A stretch of DNA of 64,000 nt from UBA4636 sp963650915 (GTDB lineage Bacteria; Bacillota; Clostridia; Christensenellales; Borkfalkiaceae). The position numbers were made by a program, and so were the translations under genes. Below the pieces are notes generated by a model, which was not told the DNA's origin, did no database searches, and saw nothing but the letters and a program-made list of their open reading frames with translations. Location: contig CAVJMJ010000003.1 in NCBI GenBank assembly GCA_963650915.1, positions 60,031 to 124,030 of the forward strand, in the 5' to 3' direction. Below, piece after piece: positions 25,610 through 35,387 of this stretch (position 1 is the first letter of the stretch; every line of letters starts with the position of its first letter).

Positions 25610-26920
25610 ATGAAACCGATTATTGCAATCGTCGGCAGACCGAACGTAGGCAAATCGACTTTTTTTAATAAGGTAACAGGTACCAAAATAGCAATCGTCG
25701 AGGATAAACCGGGCGTTACGCGCGACAGAATTTACTGCGACGCCGAATGGTGCGGTTACAACTTTACCATGATAGATACGGGCGGTATCGAACTGAAAAG
25801 CCAAGACGAAATGTGGCAACACATAAAAAAACAAGCAGAAATCGCCATCGAAACCGCAGACGTAATTATTTTTATGTGCAGTGCGAAAGACGGCGTTACT
25901 TCCGCCGACCGCGACGTTGCCGATAAACTTCGCCGTTCAAAAAAGCCGATAATACTTGCCGTAAACAAACTGGACAATTTTAAAAAAGAAGACCTTTTTG
26001 AATTTTACGAACTCGGTTTAGGCGAGCCTATAGGGCTTTCCTCGGAACAGTCCAAAGGCTTCGGCGATCTTTTGGAAGAAGTTTGCAAATATATCGATAA
26101 AATCGAGGAAGAGGACGAAAGCGACGTTATAAAGATTGCCGTCGTCGGTAAACCGAACGCAGGAAAATCAAGCCTCGTAAACGCCGTACTCGGTTACGAC
26201 AGGACTATAGTTTCAGACATTTCGGGAACCACGAGGGACGCTATCGATACGCCTTTTACCTTGGACGGGCAAAAATATAAAATTATCGATACGGCGGGTA
26301 TAAGGAAGAAAAAAGCCGTTGACGAGGACATCGAATATTACTCGGTGGTAAGGGCTTTTGGTGCGATACGTCGCGCAGACGTAAGTTTGCTCGTTATCGA
26401 CAGTACCCAAGGTCTTACCGAGCAAGACGTAAAAATCGCGGGGTATATTCACGAGCAGGCAAAACCGTCGGTTATCGTAATGAATAAATGGGACGCCGTC
26501 GAAAAGGACACCTTTACCGTCGAAAGTTTTAAAAAGAAACTCGATTGCGACCTTGCTTTTATGGATTATTACCGCGCGGTATTTATTTCGGCAAAGACGG
26601 GTCAAAGGGTTCCGAAAGTTTTGGAATGCGCAAAACTGTCTTTAGAGAACGCAAAACGCAGGATAACCACAGGCACCCTCAACGACATTATAAACGACGC
26701 GGTAAGAATGAACGAACCGCCTTCATTCCACGGAAAGCGACTTAAAATTTATTATACCGTTCAAGACGGCGTGTGTCCGCCCACTTTTATAATCTTCGTA
26801 AACGACGCTAATCTCGTGCATTTTTCATACAAAAGATATATCGAAAACGTTATAAGAAAGGCTTTCGATTTTCAAGGTACTCCGATAAGAATTATTTTCA
26901 GAGAGAAAAACGAGGACTAA
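25610..26920 (+). CDS. der: ribosome-associated GTPase Der (EngA)
   Basis: Essential 50S ribosome-assembly GTPase with two tandem G domains. G1 motifs are GRPNVGKST (first) and GKPNAGKSS (second); DTGG/DTAG switches and NKLD/NKWD specificity motifs are present, followed by the KH-like C-terminal domain. Length 436 matches the family. It lies in the DUF512-der-plsY order common in Clostridia, with a 3-bp gap upstream and a 1-bp gap to plsY, so the three are almost certainly co-transcribed. Confidence 0.98.
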   Translation: MKPIIAIVGRPNVGKSTFFNKVTGTKIAIVEDKPGVTRDRIYCDAEWCGYNFTMIDTGGIELKSQDEMWQHIKKQAEIAIETADVIIFMCSAKDGVTSADRDVADKLRRSKKPIILAVNKLDNFKKEDLFEFYELGLGEPIGLSSEQSKGFGDLLEEVCKYIDKIEEEDESDVIKIAVVGKPNAGKSSLVNAVLGYDRTIVSDISGTTRDAIDTPFTLDGQKYKIIDTAGIRKKKAVDEDIEYYSVVRAFGAIRRADVSLLVIDSTQGLTEQDVKIAGYIHEQAKPSVIVMNKWDAVEKDTFTVESFKKKLDCDLAFMDYYRAVFISAKTGQRVPKVLECAKLSLENAKRRITTGTLNDIINDAVRMNEPPSFHGKRLKIYYTVQDGVCPPTFIIFVNDANLVHFSYKRYIENVIRKAFDFQGTPIRIIFREKNED

Positions 26921-26921
26921 A

Positions 26922-27794
26922 ATGAATTTTGCTTCTTTGTGGTGGTCGTTCGCTCTATTGATAGTCGGCTCGTATCTTTTCGGAAGTTTAAACAACGCAA
27001 TCATTCTCACCTCGCTACTCGGAAAAGATATTCGTAAAATGGGTAGCGGTAACCCCGGGACCATGAACGTCAGTCGTACCCTCGGGCTTAAAGCCGCCCT
27101 TTTGATACTCGTTCTCGACATACTAAAAGGCGTCGTGCCGACACTCATCGCGACGCTCGTGTTTTCCGACGAGTTGTTTGAATCTTCAACCTTACCCGTT
27201 TCGGTAATGGCAAAATACATGGCGGGCTTCTTTGCCGTACTCGGTCATATTTTCCCTTGCTATTATAAGTTTAAAGGCGGTAAGGGAATAGCGACTACGA
27301 TAGGCGTGTTTTTGGTTTGCAACACCGTAGTCGCCTTGATTTTTGCCGTAGTCGCCCTTTGCTTTATTTTGATTACGGGCATAGGCTCGATGGGTTCGTT
27401 TTTGGCAACCACACCGCCCGCAATTTTCGCAAGCATCAGTATTTACAGCGAATATCTCGTAAAAGAACCGGTTGCGGAATATAAAATCGCTTACCTTATA
27501 TTCGTTAACGCTTTTATTATGGGCATAGTGGTGCTTACCTGGGTGGCGCACAGGCAAAACATTAAACGCCTTTTGTCGGGCGATGAACATCCTACCGAAT
27601 GGCTTCAAATGATAAAAGACATATCCCTTAAAAAACGTTTGAAAAACAAGTCGAAAAAGCCCGCACAAGGTGAGGCGACCGAAAAAGTCGCAACCGCCGA
27701 CGTAACCGAAACCGCCGATGTAACCGAAACCGCAAAAAAGGGTGAAGACGGCGTTGCCGAAAAGGGTGAAAATAAGTCGAAAACCGACCTATAG
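26922..27794 (+). CDS. plsY: glycerol-3-phosphate acyltransferase PlsY with extended tail
   Basis: PlsY moves the acyl group of acyl-phosphate to glycerol-3-phosphate, the first committed step of phospholipid synthesis, in the membrane. The active-site loops GSGNPGTMNVSRTLG and FKGGKGIATTIG are present and several membrane spans are visible. At 290 residues it is about 80-90 longer than usual; the extra C-terminus (from about residue 215) is charged, with the repeated AD VTETA words, and likely cytoplasmic and disordered. Its TAG stop lies inside a copy of the dispersed element. Confidence 0.96.
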   Translation: MNFASLWWSFALLIVGSYLFGSLNNAIILTSLLGKDIRKMGSGNPGTMNVSRTLGLKAALLILVLDILKGVVPTLIATLVFSDELFESSTLPVSVMAKYMAGFFAVLGHIFPCYYKFKGGKGIATTIGVFLVCNTVVALIFAVVALCFILITGIGSMGSFLATTPPAIFASISIYSEYLVKEPVAEYKIAYLIFVNAFIMGIVVLTWVAHRQNIKRLLSGDEHPTEWLQMIKDISLKKRLKNKSKKPAQGEATEKVATADVTETADVTETAKKGEDGVAEKGENKSKTDL

Positions 27795-27803
27795 GCGGAC
27801 TTT
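27784..27803 (+). repeat. dispersed element supplying the plsY stop codon
   Basis: CCGACCTATAGGCGGACTTT. The TAG of the core CTATAG is the plsY stop codon. Confidence 0.8.
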
Positions 27804-27825
27804 AAATTAAAAAACACTGTTGAAT

Positions 27826-28731
27826 ATGTTTGGTTTTAGAAAATACGATTTTGACAAAAACGAAATACCGCCTTATAAACCCACCGTTGCGTTTTCGTAT
27901 GCGATGGTCGCCGTTATGTTTGCTTACGTCGTTGCCTTCGTGATAACGGCGATAACTAAAAGCGACGACAGTAATTTATTGGTGTATGCAAGCGGTTTTT
28001 TTCTCGTAAGTCTTGCACTTTTTATCGGCTCTTTATTATCGATGAAGGTCAATTTCTTAACCATGCGCGACGTAACGGGGTTTAAGTTTTCGCCCAAATT
28101 CATTGCGGTTATAGCACTCGTGTTATTCGGAACGATTTTCGGGTTCGGCAAACTTAACGATTATTTCGTTGCCTTTTTGGAAGGGTTCGGCTACAAACCG
28201 AGCAGTATTACTTTGCCCGAAAAATCTGTTCTTTCCGTAATCGTGTGCGTGGTGTTTATCGCAATTATTCCCGCAATAACCGAAGAGTTTTTATTCAGAG
28301 GGCTTTTGCTCAACGCAAGTAGGTATTTCGGAGATGTTTTTGCCGTAATTATTTCGGCTTTGGCGTTTTCGCTTTATCACATGTCACCGGCACAGACGAT
28401 ATATCAGTTCGTTATAGGCGTGGTTTACGGCTTTATCGCACTCGGGTCTCAAAGTGTTTTGCCGACGACTGTTTTACACTTTTTAAATAACTTCGTAATT
28501 ATTACGATAAACTACCTTTTTCCGTCGTTTTTGGTCTCGGGAACGGTAGAAATCATACTTACGATAGCGGGCGTAGTTGCAGTTTTTTTAGGACTTTTCA
28601 TCGCTCTTAAAGGCTTTGATTTTAAAAAGAGCGAAAAGCGCAAAGGCATTGAAAAAATAGGATATTTAATGCTCGTATCCCCCGGGTTTCTAATTTGCCT
28701 AATCGTGTGGGTTGCACAACTTTTTGTTTGA
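27826..28731 (+). CDS. CPBP-family intramembrane metalloprotease
   Basis: A 301-residue membrane protein of the CAAX-protease/bacteriocin-processing family (Abi). Motif 1 EEFLFRGLLLNASR supplies the glutamates and arginine, motif 2 FSLYHMSP the first histidine, and motif 3 HFLNNF the second; all catalytic residues are present. About eight hydrophobic segments. Substrates are unknown; relatives process prenylated or peptide substrates or give bacteriocin self-immunity. I chose ATG 27826; a TTG two codons earlier is possible. No ribosome site is visible. The stop codon overlaps another copy of the dispersed element. Confidence 0.88.
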   Translation: MFGFRKYDFDKNEIPPYKPTVAFSYAMVAVMFAYVVAFVITAITKSDDSNLLVYASGFFLVSLALFIGSLLSMKVNFLTMRDVTGFKFSPKFIAVIALVLFGTIFGFGKLNDYFVAFLEGFGYKPSSITLPEKSVLSVIVCVVFIAIIPAITEEFLFRGLLLNASRYFGDVFAVIISALAFSLYHMSPAQTIYQFVIGVVYGFIALGSQSVLPTTVLHFLNNFVIITINYLFPSFLVSGTVEIILTIAGVVAVFLGLFIALKGFDFKKSEKRKGIEKIGYLMLVSPGFLICLIVWVAQLFV

Positions 28732-28755
28732 TAACGGGCTTATAGAGGCACTTTT
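28730..28755 (+). repeat. dispersed element overlapping the CPBP protease stop codon
   Basis: GATAACGGGCTTATAG then AGGCACTTTT. Its first two bases are the last two of the TGA stop. Confidence 0.8.
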
Positions 28756-28799
28756 ATATAAAAACAAACTTAAATCGCTTAAAACGGAAAGTAAATTTT

Positions 28800-29273
28800 A
28801 TGATAAAAATCAATATCGTTGCAGTCGGTAAGGTTAAAGAAAAATATTTTCTCGAGGGTATAAACGAATATTTAAAAAGACTGTTGAAGTACGCCAAGGT
28901 TACCGTTTTCGAGGTTCCCGACGAAACGGTTTTTGAACCTAAAACGCCTGCCGAAGTCAACAAAATTTTAGAAGTCGAAGGGGATAACATAATAAAAAAA
29001 CTTAAAGGCAAAGTTATTTGCCTTTGCATCGAGGGAGAAAAATTATCGAGCGAAAAGTTTTCGTCGCTTATAAACGGCTATCTTTCCGACGGAAGCGAAA
29101 TAACTTTTGTAATCGGCGGATCTTACGGACTATCCGAAAGGGTTAAAAAACTTGCCGTAAAAAGATTGTCCTTTTCCGACATGACTTTTCCGCACACCAT
29201 GGCAAGGCTTATTTTGACCGAACAAATTTACCGCGCTTTTACGATTATAAACAATTCGACCTACCACAAATGA
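28800..29273 (+). CDS. rlmH: 23S rRNA pseudouridine(1915) N3-methyltransferase RlmH
   Basis: RlmH methylates pseudouridine 1915 in helix 69 of 23S rRNA on assembled ribosomes. The 157-residue SPOUT protein has the typical start IKINIVAVGKVKEKYFLEGINEY, the SAM-binding knot FVIGGSYGLSERV and the C-terminal LSFSDMTFPHTMARLILTEQ-like segment ending in NNSTYHK. Weak GGAAAG site upstream. Its stop overlaps the tadA start (ATGA), so the two are coupled. Confidence 0.97.
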   Translation: MIKINIVAVGKVKEKYFLEGINEYLKRLLKYAKVTVFEVPDETVFEPKTPAEVNKILEVEGDNIIKKLKGKVICLCIEGEKLSSEKFSSLINGYLSDGSEITFVIGGSYGLSERVKKLAVKRLSFSDMTFPHTMARLILTEQIYRAFTIINNSTYHK

Positions 29274-29731
29274 ACGTAAAATTTATGAAGGCTGCCCTAA
29301 AAGAAGCCGAAAAAGCAAAAATTAAAGACGAAGTTCCAATAGGCGCCGTTATCGTGTTGAACGATAAAATCATATCTCGTGCGCACAACCAAAGGGAGGG
29401 CAAACAGGTTGCAACCTATCACGCAGAGATTTTGGCAATAGAAAAGGCTTGCAAAAAATTAAAAAGTTGGCGTCTTGACGACTGCGAACTTTACGTTACC
29501 TTAGAGCCTTGCATAATGTGCGCCGGTGCCATCGTAAACGCAAGAATCAAAAAAGTTTATTACGGCGCAAAAGAGCCGAAAGGCGGTGCTTGCGAAAGCA
29601 GATTCAGTCTTTTGTCGTCGGGCGTTTTGAATTGGCAAACGGATTTCGAGGGCGGAGTTTTGAAAGAGGAATGCTCGCAAACGTTGACTGATTTTTTTAA
29701 AAGCAAACGCACGAAATCGGGCGAAGTTTAA
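29270..29731 (+). CDS. tadA: tRNA-specific adenosine deaminase TadA
   Basis: TadA converts A34 to inosine in tRNA-Arg(ACG). The 153-residue deaminase has the zinc and proton-shuttle motif HAEILAIE and the second zinc motif EPCIMCAGAI. Length and the C-terminal helix are normal. Translation is coupled to rlmH by a 4-bp overlap. No terminator is obvious before the prs promoter. Confidence 0.96.
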   Translation: MNVKFMKAALKEAEKAKIKDEVPIGAVIVLNDKIISRAHNQREGKQVATYHAEILAIEKACKKLKSWRLDDCELYVTLEPCIMCAGAIVNARIKKVYYGAKEPKGGACESRFSLLSSGVLNWQTDFEGGVLKEECSQTLTDFFKSKRTKSGEV

Positions 29732-29813
29732 TATTTAATTTTGCGAAGTTTAATGTTTAATCGGGCGCATTACAAAATTATCGTAAAAAATCGTCAAAGT
29801 CCTTTAAGCCCGT

Positions 29814-29842
29814 TTGACTTAAATCGTATTTTACATTATCAT
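29814..29842 (+). promoter_or_regulatory. predicted promoter of prs
   Basis: TTGACT (29814-29819) and TATCAT (29837-29842), 17 bp apart. The leader of about 170 nt contains TATAGCGA words twice but no clear structure. Confidence 0.6.
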
Positions 29843-30022
29843 AATAGTGTAAAGAATAGGGCGCGGAAAACGGTATAACTTAAAACTACGAAAAATATAT
29901 AGCGACAGGCAGAAAAAACATATAGCGATATAAACGAAAATATACGGTTATCGGGGCAAAAAGACGAAAAATCTTTTTTATACATCGAAAAAATTTTTAG
30001 GCGTTAAGCCGTAGGAGAATAA

Positions 30023-30976
30023 ATGATTACACATAGCACGGAGTTGGTATTGTTCAGCGGTAATTCCAACAGACCTTTAGCCGAAGCGATTGCAAAAGAA
30101 CTCGGTTTGAAACTTTGGGACGTTGAATTGGGACATTTTTCGGACGGGGAAACGAGCGTTCATATCACGAGCAGTATTCGCGGTAAAGACGTTTTTATTA
30201 TTCAATCCACGTCGTATCCCGTAAACGAAAACCTTATGGAACTTTTGGTTATGATAGACGCCGCAAGAAGGGCATCGGCAGGGCGTATTACCGCGGTTAT
30301 ACCTTATTTCGGTTACGCGCGTCAAGACAGAAAAGCCAAACCGCGTGATCCCATCACGGCAAAACTCGTTGCGGATATTATAACTTCGGCTGGTGCCGAC
30401 AGACTTTTGAGTATCGATTTACACGCCCCTCAAATTCAGGGCTTTTTCGATATTCCCGTTGACCATTTGGTCGGCAATACCATTTTGTGCAAATATTTCG
30501 AATCATACGCAAAAGAGGACAATTTCGTCGTAGTATCTCCCGACATAGGAAGCGTCGGAAGAGCGAGAAACGTCGCAACCAAGCTGAACGTTCCCATGGC
30601 GATTATAGATAAACGCCGTCCGAAAGCAAATCAGGTGGAAATTTTAAATATTATAGGCGACGTAAAAGGCAAAACATGCTTGCTCGTAGACGATATGGTA
30701 GATACGGCGGGAACCCTTTGCTTCGGTGCCGAAGCCTTGCATAACGCCGGCGTTGAAAAAATTTACGCTTGTTGCACTCACGCCGTTTTAAGCGGACCTG
30801 CGATAGAGAGAATTAAAAATTCCTATATCGATAAACTCGTCGTTTTAGACACAATAGAACTTCCCGAAGAAAAGAAGATAGACAAAATCGAAGTTTTGTC
30901 GGTGGCACCCCTTCTTGCAAGAGCCATTAAATTCGTATTCGCGGATATGACGATGTCCGAAGTTTACCAAAATTAA
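30023..30976 (+). CDS. prs: ribose-phosphate pyrophosphokinase
   Basis: Makes PRPP from ribose 5-phosphate and ATP for nucleotide, histidine and tryptophan synthesis. The 317-residue class I enzyme shows the start ELVLFSGNSNRPLAEAIA, the ATP flexible-loop region YFGYARQDRKAKPRDPI, DLHAPQIQGFF and the PRPP-binding loop LLVDDMVDTAGTL. TAGGAG precedes the ATG by a good distance. It is followed 1 bp later by pth, as in many Firmicutes. Confidence 0.98.
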   Translation: MITHSTELVLFSGNSNRPLAEAIAKELGLKLWDVELGHFSDGETSVHITSSIRGKDVFIIQSTSYPVNENLMELLVMIDAARRASAGRITAVIPYFGYARQDRKAKPRDPITAKLVADIITSAGADRLLSIDLHAPQIQGFFDIPVDHLVGNTILCKYFESYAKEDNFVVVSPDIGSVGRARNVATKLNVPMAIIDKRRPKANQVEILNIIGDVKGKTCLLVDDMVDTAGTLCFGAEALHNAGVEKIYACCTHAVLSGPAIERIKNSYIDKLVVLDTIELPEEKKIDKIEVLSVAPLLARAIKFVFADMTMSEVYQN

Positions 30977-30977
30977 A

Positions 30978-31550
30978 ATGAAGGTAATAGTAGGGCTCGG
31001 TAACCCCGAAAAAAAATACGACAACACCTATCATAATTTAGGTTTTATCGTGGCGGATAACGTCGCAAAAAGGTTTTCGCTCGACTATAAACTTAATTCT
31101 TCGCTTAAATGCGCCGTTGCAAAGGGTAACGTCTTTGGCGAAACCTTTTTGGTGGTAAAGCCTACTACTTACATGAATTTAAGCGGTGAGTGCGTAAAAC
31201 GCGTGGTCGATTATTTCGGCGTCGATTTAAACGAACTTTTAGTCGTATACGACGATATAGACGTTGAAATAGGAAAAATTAAATATCGTCCGCACGGATC
31301 GCCCGGCACTCATAACGGAATGCGCAACATTACCATTTTGCTCGGCTCGGACGCCTTTAAAAGATTGCGTATCGGCACTAAACCGAGAAACGATTTTATA
31401 CCGCTCGTCGATTACGTATTGTCAAAAATACCCGAAGAGGAATACGAAGATTTTAATTTTGCCATCCGAAAGGCAGGTGATTTAGTCGTTGACTTTATAA
31501 ACGGAAAGTCCGACGACGATATCATGCAAACTTATAATAAAAGGAATTAA
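30978..31550 (+). CDS. pth: peptidyl-tRNA hydrolase
   Basis: Recycles peptidyl-tRNA released prematurely from ribosomes. The 190-residue protein has VGLGNPEKKYDNTYHNLGF (with the N and catalytic H), KPTTYMNLSG and DDIDVEIGKIKYRPHGSPGTHNGM-type motifs. It lies directly behind prs. A reverse copy of the dispersed element begins at its stop codon, and degenerate repeats fill the gap to mfd. Confidence 0.97.
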   Translation: MKVIVGLGNPEKKYDNTYHNLGFIVADNVAKRFSLDYKLNSSLKCAVAKGNVFGETFLVVKPTTYMNLSGECVKRVVDYFGVDLNELLVVYDDIDVEIGKIKYRPHGSPGTHNGMRNITILLGSDAFKRLRIGTKPRNDFIPLVDYVLSKIPEEEYEDFNFAIRKAGDLVVDFINGKSDDDIMQTYNKRN

Positions 31551-31741
31551 AAGTCCCGCTATAAGCCCGTTATCGTGCAATTTATAAGTCCGATATAGCG
31601 CAGTTTATAAGTTTGATATCACATAATTTTGTTAGATACGGCGCAGTTTATAAGACTGTTCTCGGGCAATTTGTAAACCCGATACGGGGTAGAATATTAT
31701 CTAAAATCATATTATCTGAAAAAGGCTTTTTTCGGCTGAAT
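31549..31741 (-). repeat. dispersed element followed by ~23-bp degenerate tandem repeats
   Basis: AAAAGTCCCGCTATAAG then CCCGTTATC at 31549-31574 is a reverse-orientation copy of the dispersed element. From there to about 31690 the half-site word ATAAG-CCGATA-GCGCAGTTT recurs four to five times with drift, as if part of the element had been amplified. Confidence 0.65.
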
Positions 31742-34700
31742 ATGCTCAATAAATTTACACAACCGAAATTTAACGAAGATTTACTTAATCTTTACCGCGA
31801 TACCCGCAGTGGGCTTTCCACTGCGGTATTTGGCGTTTCGCCTTCGGCGTCGATATACCTTACTTCGATGTTTGATGGGAAAGTTCTCGTTTTGTGCAAA
31901 GATGCGATAACCGCAAAAAACTACGCCGAAGAACTTAACTCGTATACCGGCGAAAAGGCTGTATATCTTCCTTCCAAAGACGACGTTCTTCTTTACAAAA
32001 AATATTTCAACAAAGAAAGTTTGTATGCGCGCATTTCGGCTATTTACGAAATAACCTCGGGCGCACGCTTTATTACCGCAACGCCGGAAAGTTTAATGCA
32101 ACCCTTCCCGAAGGAAATTCAGTCGGTTAAAATTGCGGTAGCGTCGGAGTATTCGCTTGATACGCTGATAGAAAATATGGTTAAGTTCGGCTATAAACGT
32201 ACCGAATTTGCCGAAAACAAAGGTGAATTTTCGTTAAGAGGGGATATTTTTGAAATATTCCCGATAAATTCCGACGAAGCGTTCAGGTGTGATTTTTTCG
32301 GCGACGAAATCGAAAAAATAAGGATTTTAGATACAGTAAATCACGTAGGGCTTGATGAAGTAAGAACTTTTTCGATTTTGCCCGCCATTGATTTTAAAAT
32401 AGAAAAAACAGAAGTTAACGGGCTTATAGACCGACTTTCGTCGTCGTATAAAAAGTTAAAAACGCTCAGACAGACCACAAAGGCAAGGCAAATAGTAGGG
32501 GAACTTAAAGATTTGTTGGAAGCCGAAAACTTTTCCGATTCCTCACTTTCATATCTGTATCCTCTTTTTTCTTCGGTAACATACGACTTTTTCTCGCTTA
32601 CAGGCGACGTAACAGTAGTTTACCTCGAACCCAAAATGATTGCGGACACCGTAAGCGGTATCATCCGCGAGCATACCGAAAGGGTTGCGGGGCTATACGA
32701 AGCGGGCGAAGCCCTTGATTTTACCATAAAACAACTGAATTTTACCGAAGACTTTTATTCTTTACTGAAATCGCAAAAGGGCGTTGCCTTTCAAAACATC
32801 ACCACTTTAACCTCTTTTTTCAGACCCAACAAAACGATACGGCTTAATATTACCCCCGTTTCCAAATATTCAAATAAGCCCGAAGATTTGTACGTCGACT
32901 TGGCAAATTGGCAAAAATCGGGCTATAGGTCGATTATCGCAACGGGAAACACCGAAAGAGCCAACAGATTAAAAGACACTTTGTATACTAACGGCGTTTT
33001 GTCGGTCATCACCGATACTCCGAAGGATTCGCCCGGGATATATCTCGTTCCCGTTTTCATCAACACGGGTTTTATACTTCACGACGAAAAACTCGCAATT
33101 ATCGGAACGTGCGACGTCTTTTTAAGCGGGGTTAAAGAAAAAAAGATAATTCGTAGAAGAAAAGATACTTTCAGTGCACCTGTTCCCGGAGATTTTGCCG
33201 TTCACGAAACGCACGGCATAGGCATCGTCAGAGGCACCGAAAGAATTTCCACCACCGAAAGCACCAAAGACTACGTTGCCATAGAGTACGCCGGCGGGGA
33301 TTTTTTATACGTCCCCATGGAGCAACTCGACAAACTGACGAAGTATCTCGGCGGAGAACAAGCCCCTCACCTCAATAAAATCGGCGGGGCGGAATTCGAC
33401 AAGATAAAACAGCGTGCAAGGGAATCCATTTCCCGCATGACGATAAATCTTAAAAAGTTATACTGCGAAAGGCAGGAAAAGAAGGGCTTTGCTTTTTCGC
33501 CCGACAACGAACTTACAAAAGAGTTTGACGACGCTTTCGAGTACGATTTGACAGAAGACCAAGCCCAATCGGTCGCAGAAATAAAAAAAGATATGGAAAG
33601 CGACAAAATCATGGATCGTCTTTTGATGGGCGACGTCGGCTTCGGCAAGACGGAAGTTGCTTTCAGAGCGGCTTTTAAAGCAATTCTCGACGGAAAGCAA
33701 GTTGCTATAATGACGCCTACGACAATACTTTGCGAACAACATTACCGCACGGCAACCGAAAGATTTAAAGGTTTCGGCGTAAAAATAGCGGTGCTGAACA
33801 GATTCGTTTCGAGTGCAAGAATAAAAGAGTACCTTAAAGGCATTGCGTCTGGCGACTATAATTTAATAATCGGTACGCACAGGCTTCTCGGTAAAGACGT
33901 GATTTTCCACGACCTTGGCTTGCTTATATTGGACGAGGAACAATGTTTCGGCGTCGAGGCAAAGGAAAAATTAAGATCGCTGAAAAGCAGTGTGGATACA
34001 TTAACCATGACGGCAACGCCCATTCCTCGCACTTTACACATGTCGCTATCGGGAATCCGCGGTATGAGTTTGATAAATACACCGCCCGTTAAAAGAATCC
34101 CCGTGCAAACTTACGTTTTGGAAGAAAGCGACGCTTTGATAAAAGACGCCGTTTTAAAAGAACTTTCTCGCGGAGGGCAAACTTTCGTTTTATATAACCG
34201 TGTAGAGACGATAAATGCGTTTTACGGGCATATAGCCTCACTTTTGCCCGAAGTAAGGATGGTCGTTTGTCACGGTCAAATGGATAAAAAGACCCTTGAA
34301 AACAACGTTATGGCGTTCTATAACGGAGAGTACGACGTCCTTATTTGCACCACGATTATCGAAAACGGAATAGATTTACCCAACGCAAACACGCTTATAG
34401 TAATAGACGCCGACAAATTCGGGCTTTTCACCCTTTACCAGTTAAAAGGAAGGGTGGGAAGAAGCGATAAAATGGCGCACGCCTATTTTACCTTCAAGCC
34501 CGACAAGGTTATAGGGGAATCGGCTTACAAACGCCTTTCGGCACTTATAGAGTACAACGAACTCGGAAGCGGTTATAAAATCGCGATGAGAGATCTCGAA
34601 ATAAGGGGTGCGGGCAACGTCCTCGGCAAAGAGCAACACGGGCATATGGATAAAATCGGTTACGAACTTTATTCCAAACTTTTAAAAGAGCAGTTGGGCG

Positions 34701-35164
34701 AGGTAACGAAGGATTACGAAACCGAACTCGACGTCCGCCTCGACGCATTTATCCCCAACGATTATATTTCCGTTTCTCAAACGAGAATGGACGTTTACAA
34801 GCAGATTGCCGAAATAGCAAGCGATGCCGACAAAGAAAGGGTAAGAAAGGAAATTTTCGAAATCTACGGCAAACTTCCCTCAGAAGTCGAAAACCTTATT
34901 GCCGTTGCAGAGCTTAAATATCTCGCAAAAGACATCGGCGCAATAAAGGTTACGGTTACCAAGGAAAATGCAGTTATTACTTTGAAAGACTTAAACGTCT
35001 TTAAAGACGGGGGCTTAAACGTCGCTCTCGATAACTTTAAATGTGCCGTCCTTTCCTTTGAAGTAAATCCGCTTATAACCTTGCAAGACAAAGTTTTAGG
35101 TGCGGAATATTACCTCGAACTTGCTCTTTCTTTCGTGAAATTTGCCAAAACCGACGGAAAATAA
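31742..35164 (+). CDS. mfd: transcription-repair coupling factor Mfd
   Basis: Mfd removes RNA polymerase stalled at lesions and recruits UvrABC. The 1140-residue protein shows the UvrB-like N-terminal module, the RNA-polymerase-interaction region around GDFAVHETHGIGIVRGTE, the superfamily 2 translocase with Walker A MGDVGFGKTEVAFRA, DEEQ box (ILDEEQCFGVEAKEK) and QLKGRVGRS, and the C-terminal TRCF domain. The frame is open 43 codons further upstream through the repeats, but ATG 31742 gives the family N-terminus; the ribosome site is weak. Two copies of the dispersed element lie in frame at 32415-32438 and 32913-32939. Confidence 0.96.
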   Translation: MLNKFTQPKFNEDLLNLYRDTRSGLSTAVFGVSPSASIYLTSMFDGKVLVLCKDAITAKNYAEELNSYTGEKAVYLPSKDDVLLYKKYFNKESLYARISAIYEITSGARFITATPESLMQPFPKEIQSVKIAVASEYSLDTLIENMVKFGYKRTEFAENKGEFSLRGDIFEIFPINSDEAFRCDFFGDEIEKIRILDTVNHVGLDEVRTFSILPAIDFKIEKTEVNGLIDRLSSSYKKLKTLRQTTKARQIVGELKDLLEAENFSDSSLSYLYPLFSSVTYDFFSLTGDVTVVYLEPKMIADTVSGIIREHTERVAGLYEAGEALDFTIKQLNFTEDFYSLLKSQKGVAFQNITTLTSFFRPNKTIRLNITPVSKYSNKPEDLYVDLANWQKSGYRSIIATGNTERANRLKDTLYTNGVLSVITDTPKDSPGIYLVPVFINTGFILHDEKLAIIGTCDVFLSGVKEKKIIRRRKDTFSAPVPGDFAVHETHGIGIVRGTERISTTESTKDYVAIEYAGGDFLYVPMEQLDKLTKYLGGEQAPHLNKIGGAEFDKIKQRARESISRMTINLKKLYCERQEKKGFAFSPDNELTKEFDDAFEYDLTEDQAQSVAEIKKDMESDKIMDRLLMGDVGFGKTEVAFRAAFKAILDGKQVAIMTPTTILCEQHYRTATERFKGFGVKIAVLNRFVSSARIKEYLKGIASGDYNLIIGTHRLLGKDVIFHDLGLLILDEEQCFGVEAKEKLRSLKSSVDTLTMTATPIPRTLHMSLSGIRGMSLINTPPVKRIPVQTYVLEESDALIKDAVLKELSRGGQTFVLYNRVETINAFYGHIASLLPEVRMVVCHGQMDKKTLENNVMAFYNGEYDVLICTTIIENGIDLPNANTLIVIDADKFGLFTLYQLKGRVGRSDKMAHAYFTFKPDKVIGESAYKRLSALIEYNELGSGYKIAMRDLEIRGAGNVLGKEQHGHMDKIGYELYSKLLKEQLGEVTKDYETELDVRLDAFIPNDYISVSQTRMDVYKQIAEIASDADKERVRKEIFEIYGKLPSEVENLIAVAELKYLAKDIGAIKVTVTKENAVITLKDLNVFKDGGLNVALDNFKCAVLSFEVNPLITLQDKVLGAEYYLELALSFVKFAKTDGK
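32415..32438 (+). repeat. dispersed element inside mfd (copy 1)
   Basis: TTAACGGGCTTATAG then ACCGACTTT, encoding VNGLIDRLS. TATAG is read as T-ATA-G. Confidence 0.65.
32913..32939 (-). repeat. dispersed element inside mfd (copy 2)
   Basis: AAAATCGGGCTATAGG then TCGATTATC, encoding KSGYRSII. TATAG is read as TAT-AG, the other phase from copy 1. Confidence 0.65.
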
Positions 35165-35250
35165 TCTCGTCAAGTCTCAAAAATAATCTCGTCGAGACAA
35201 AAATATTTATAAAATAAATATAAATAGGTGAAAATTTCACTTAAAAAACC

Positions 35251-35279
35251 TTGATTTACTCGCTATAATTTAGTATAAT
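35251..35279 (+). promoter_or_regulatory. predicted promoter of the PrsA-like gene
   Basis: TTGATT (35251-35256) and perfect TATAAT (35274-35279), 17 bp apart. The leader of about 100 nt contains a TTTGCC-AAAC-GGCAAA hairpin (about 35352-35368) shortly before the AGGAGAG ribosome site. Confidence 0.75.
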
Positions 35280-35387
35280 AGACGAGTACAGGCGGAATTC
35301 GGCTCGATTTTACCGTCTGCAAGGAAATTTACAAATAATAACCGTCGGTGTTTTGCCAAACGGCAAAGCCCGTCGCAGGAGAGTTTT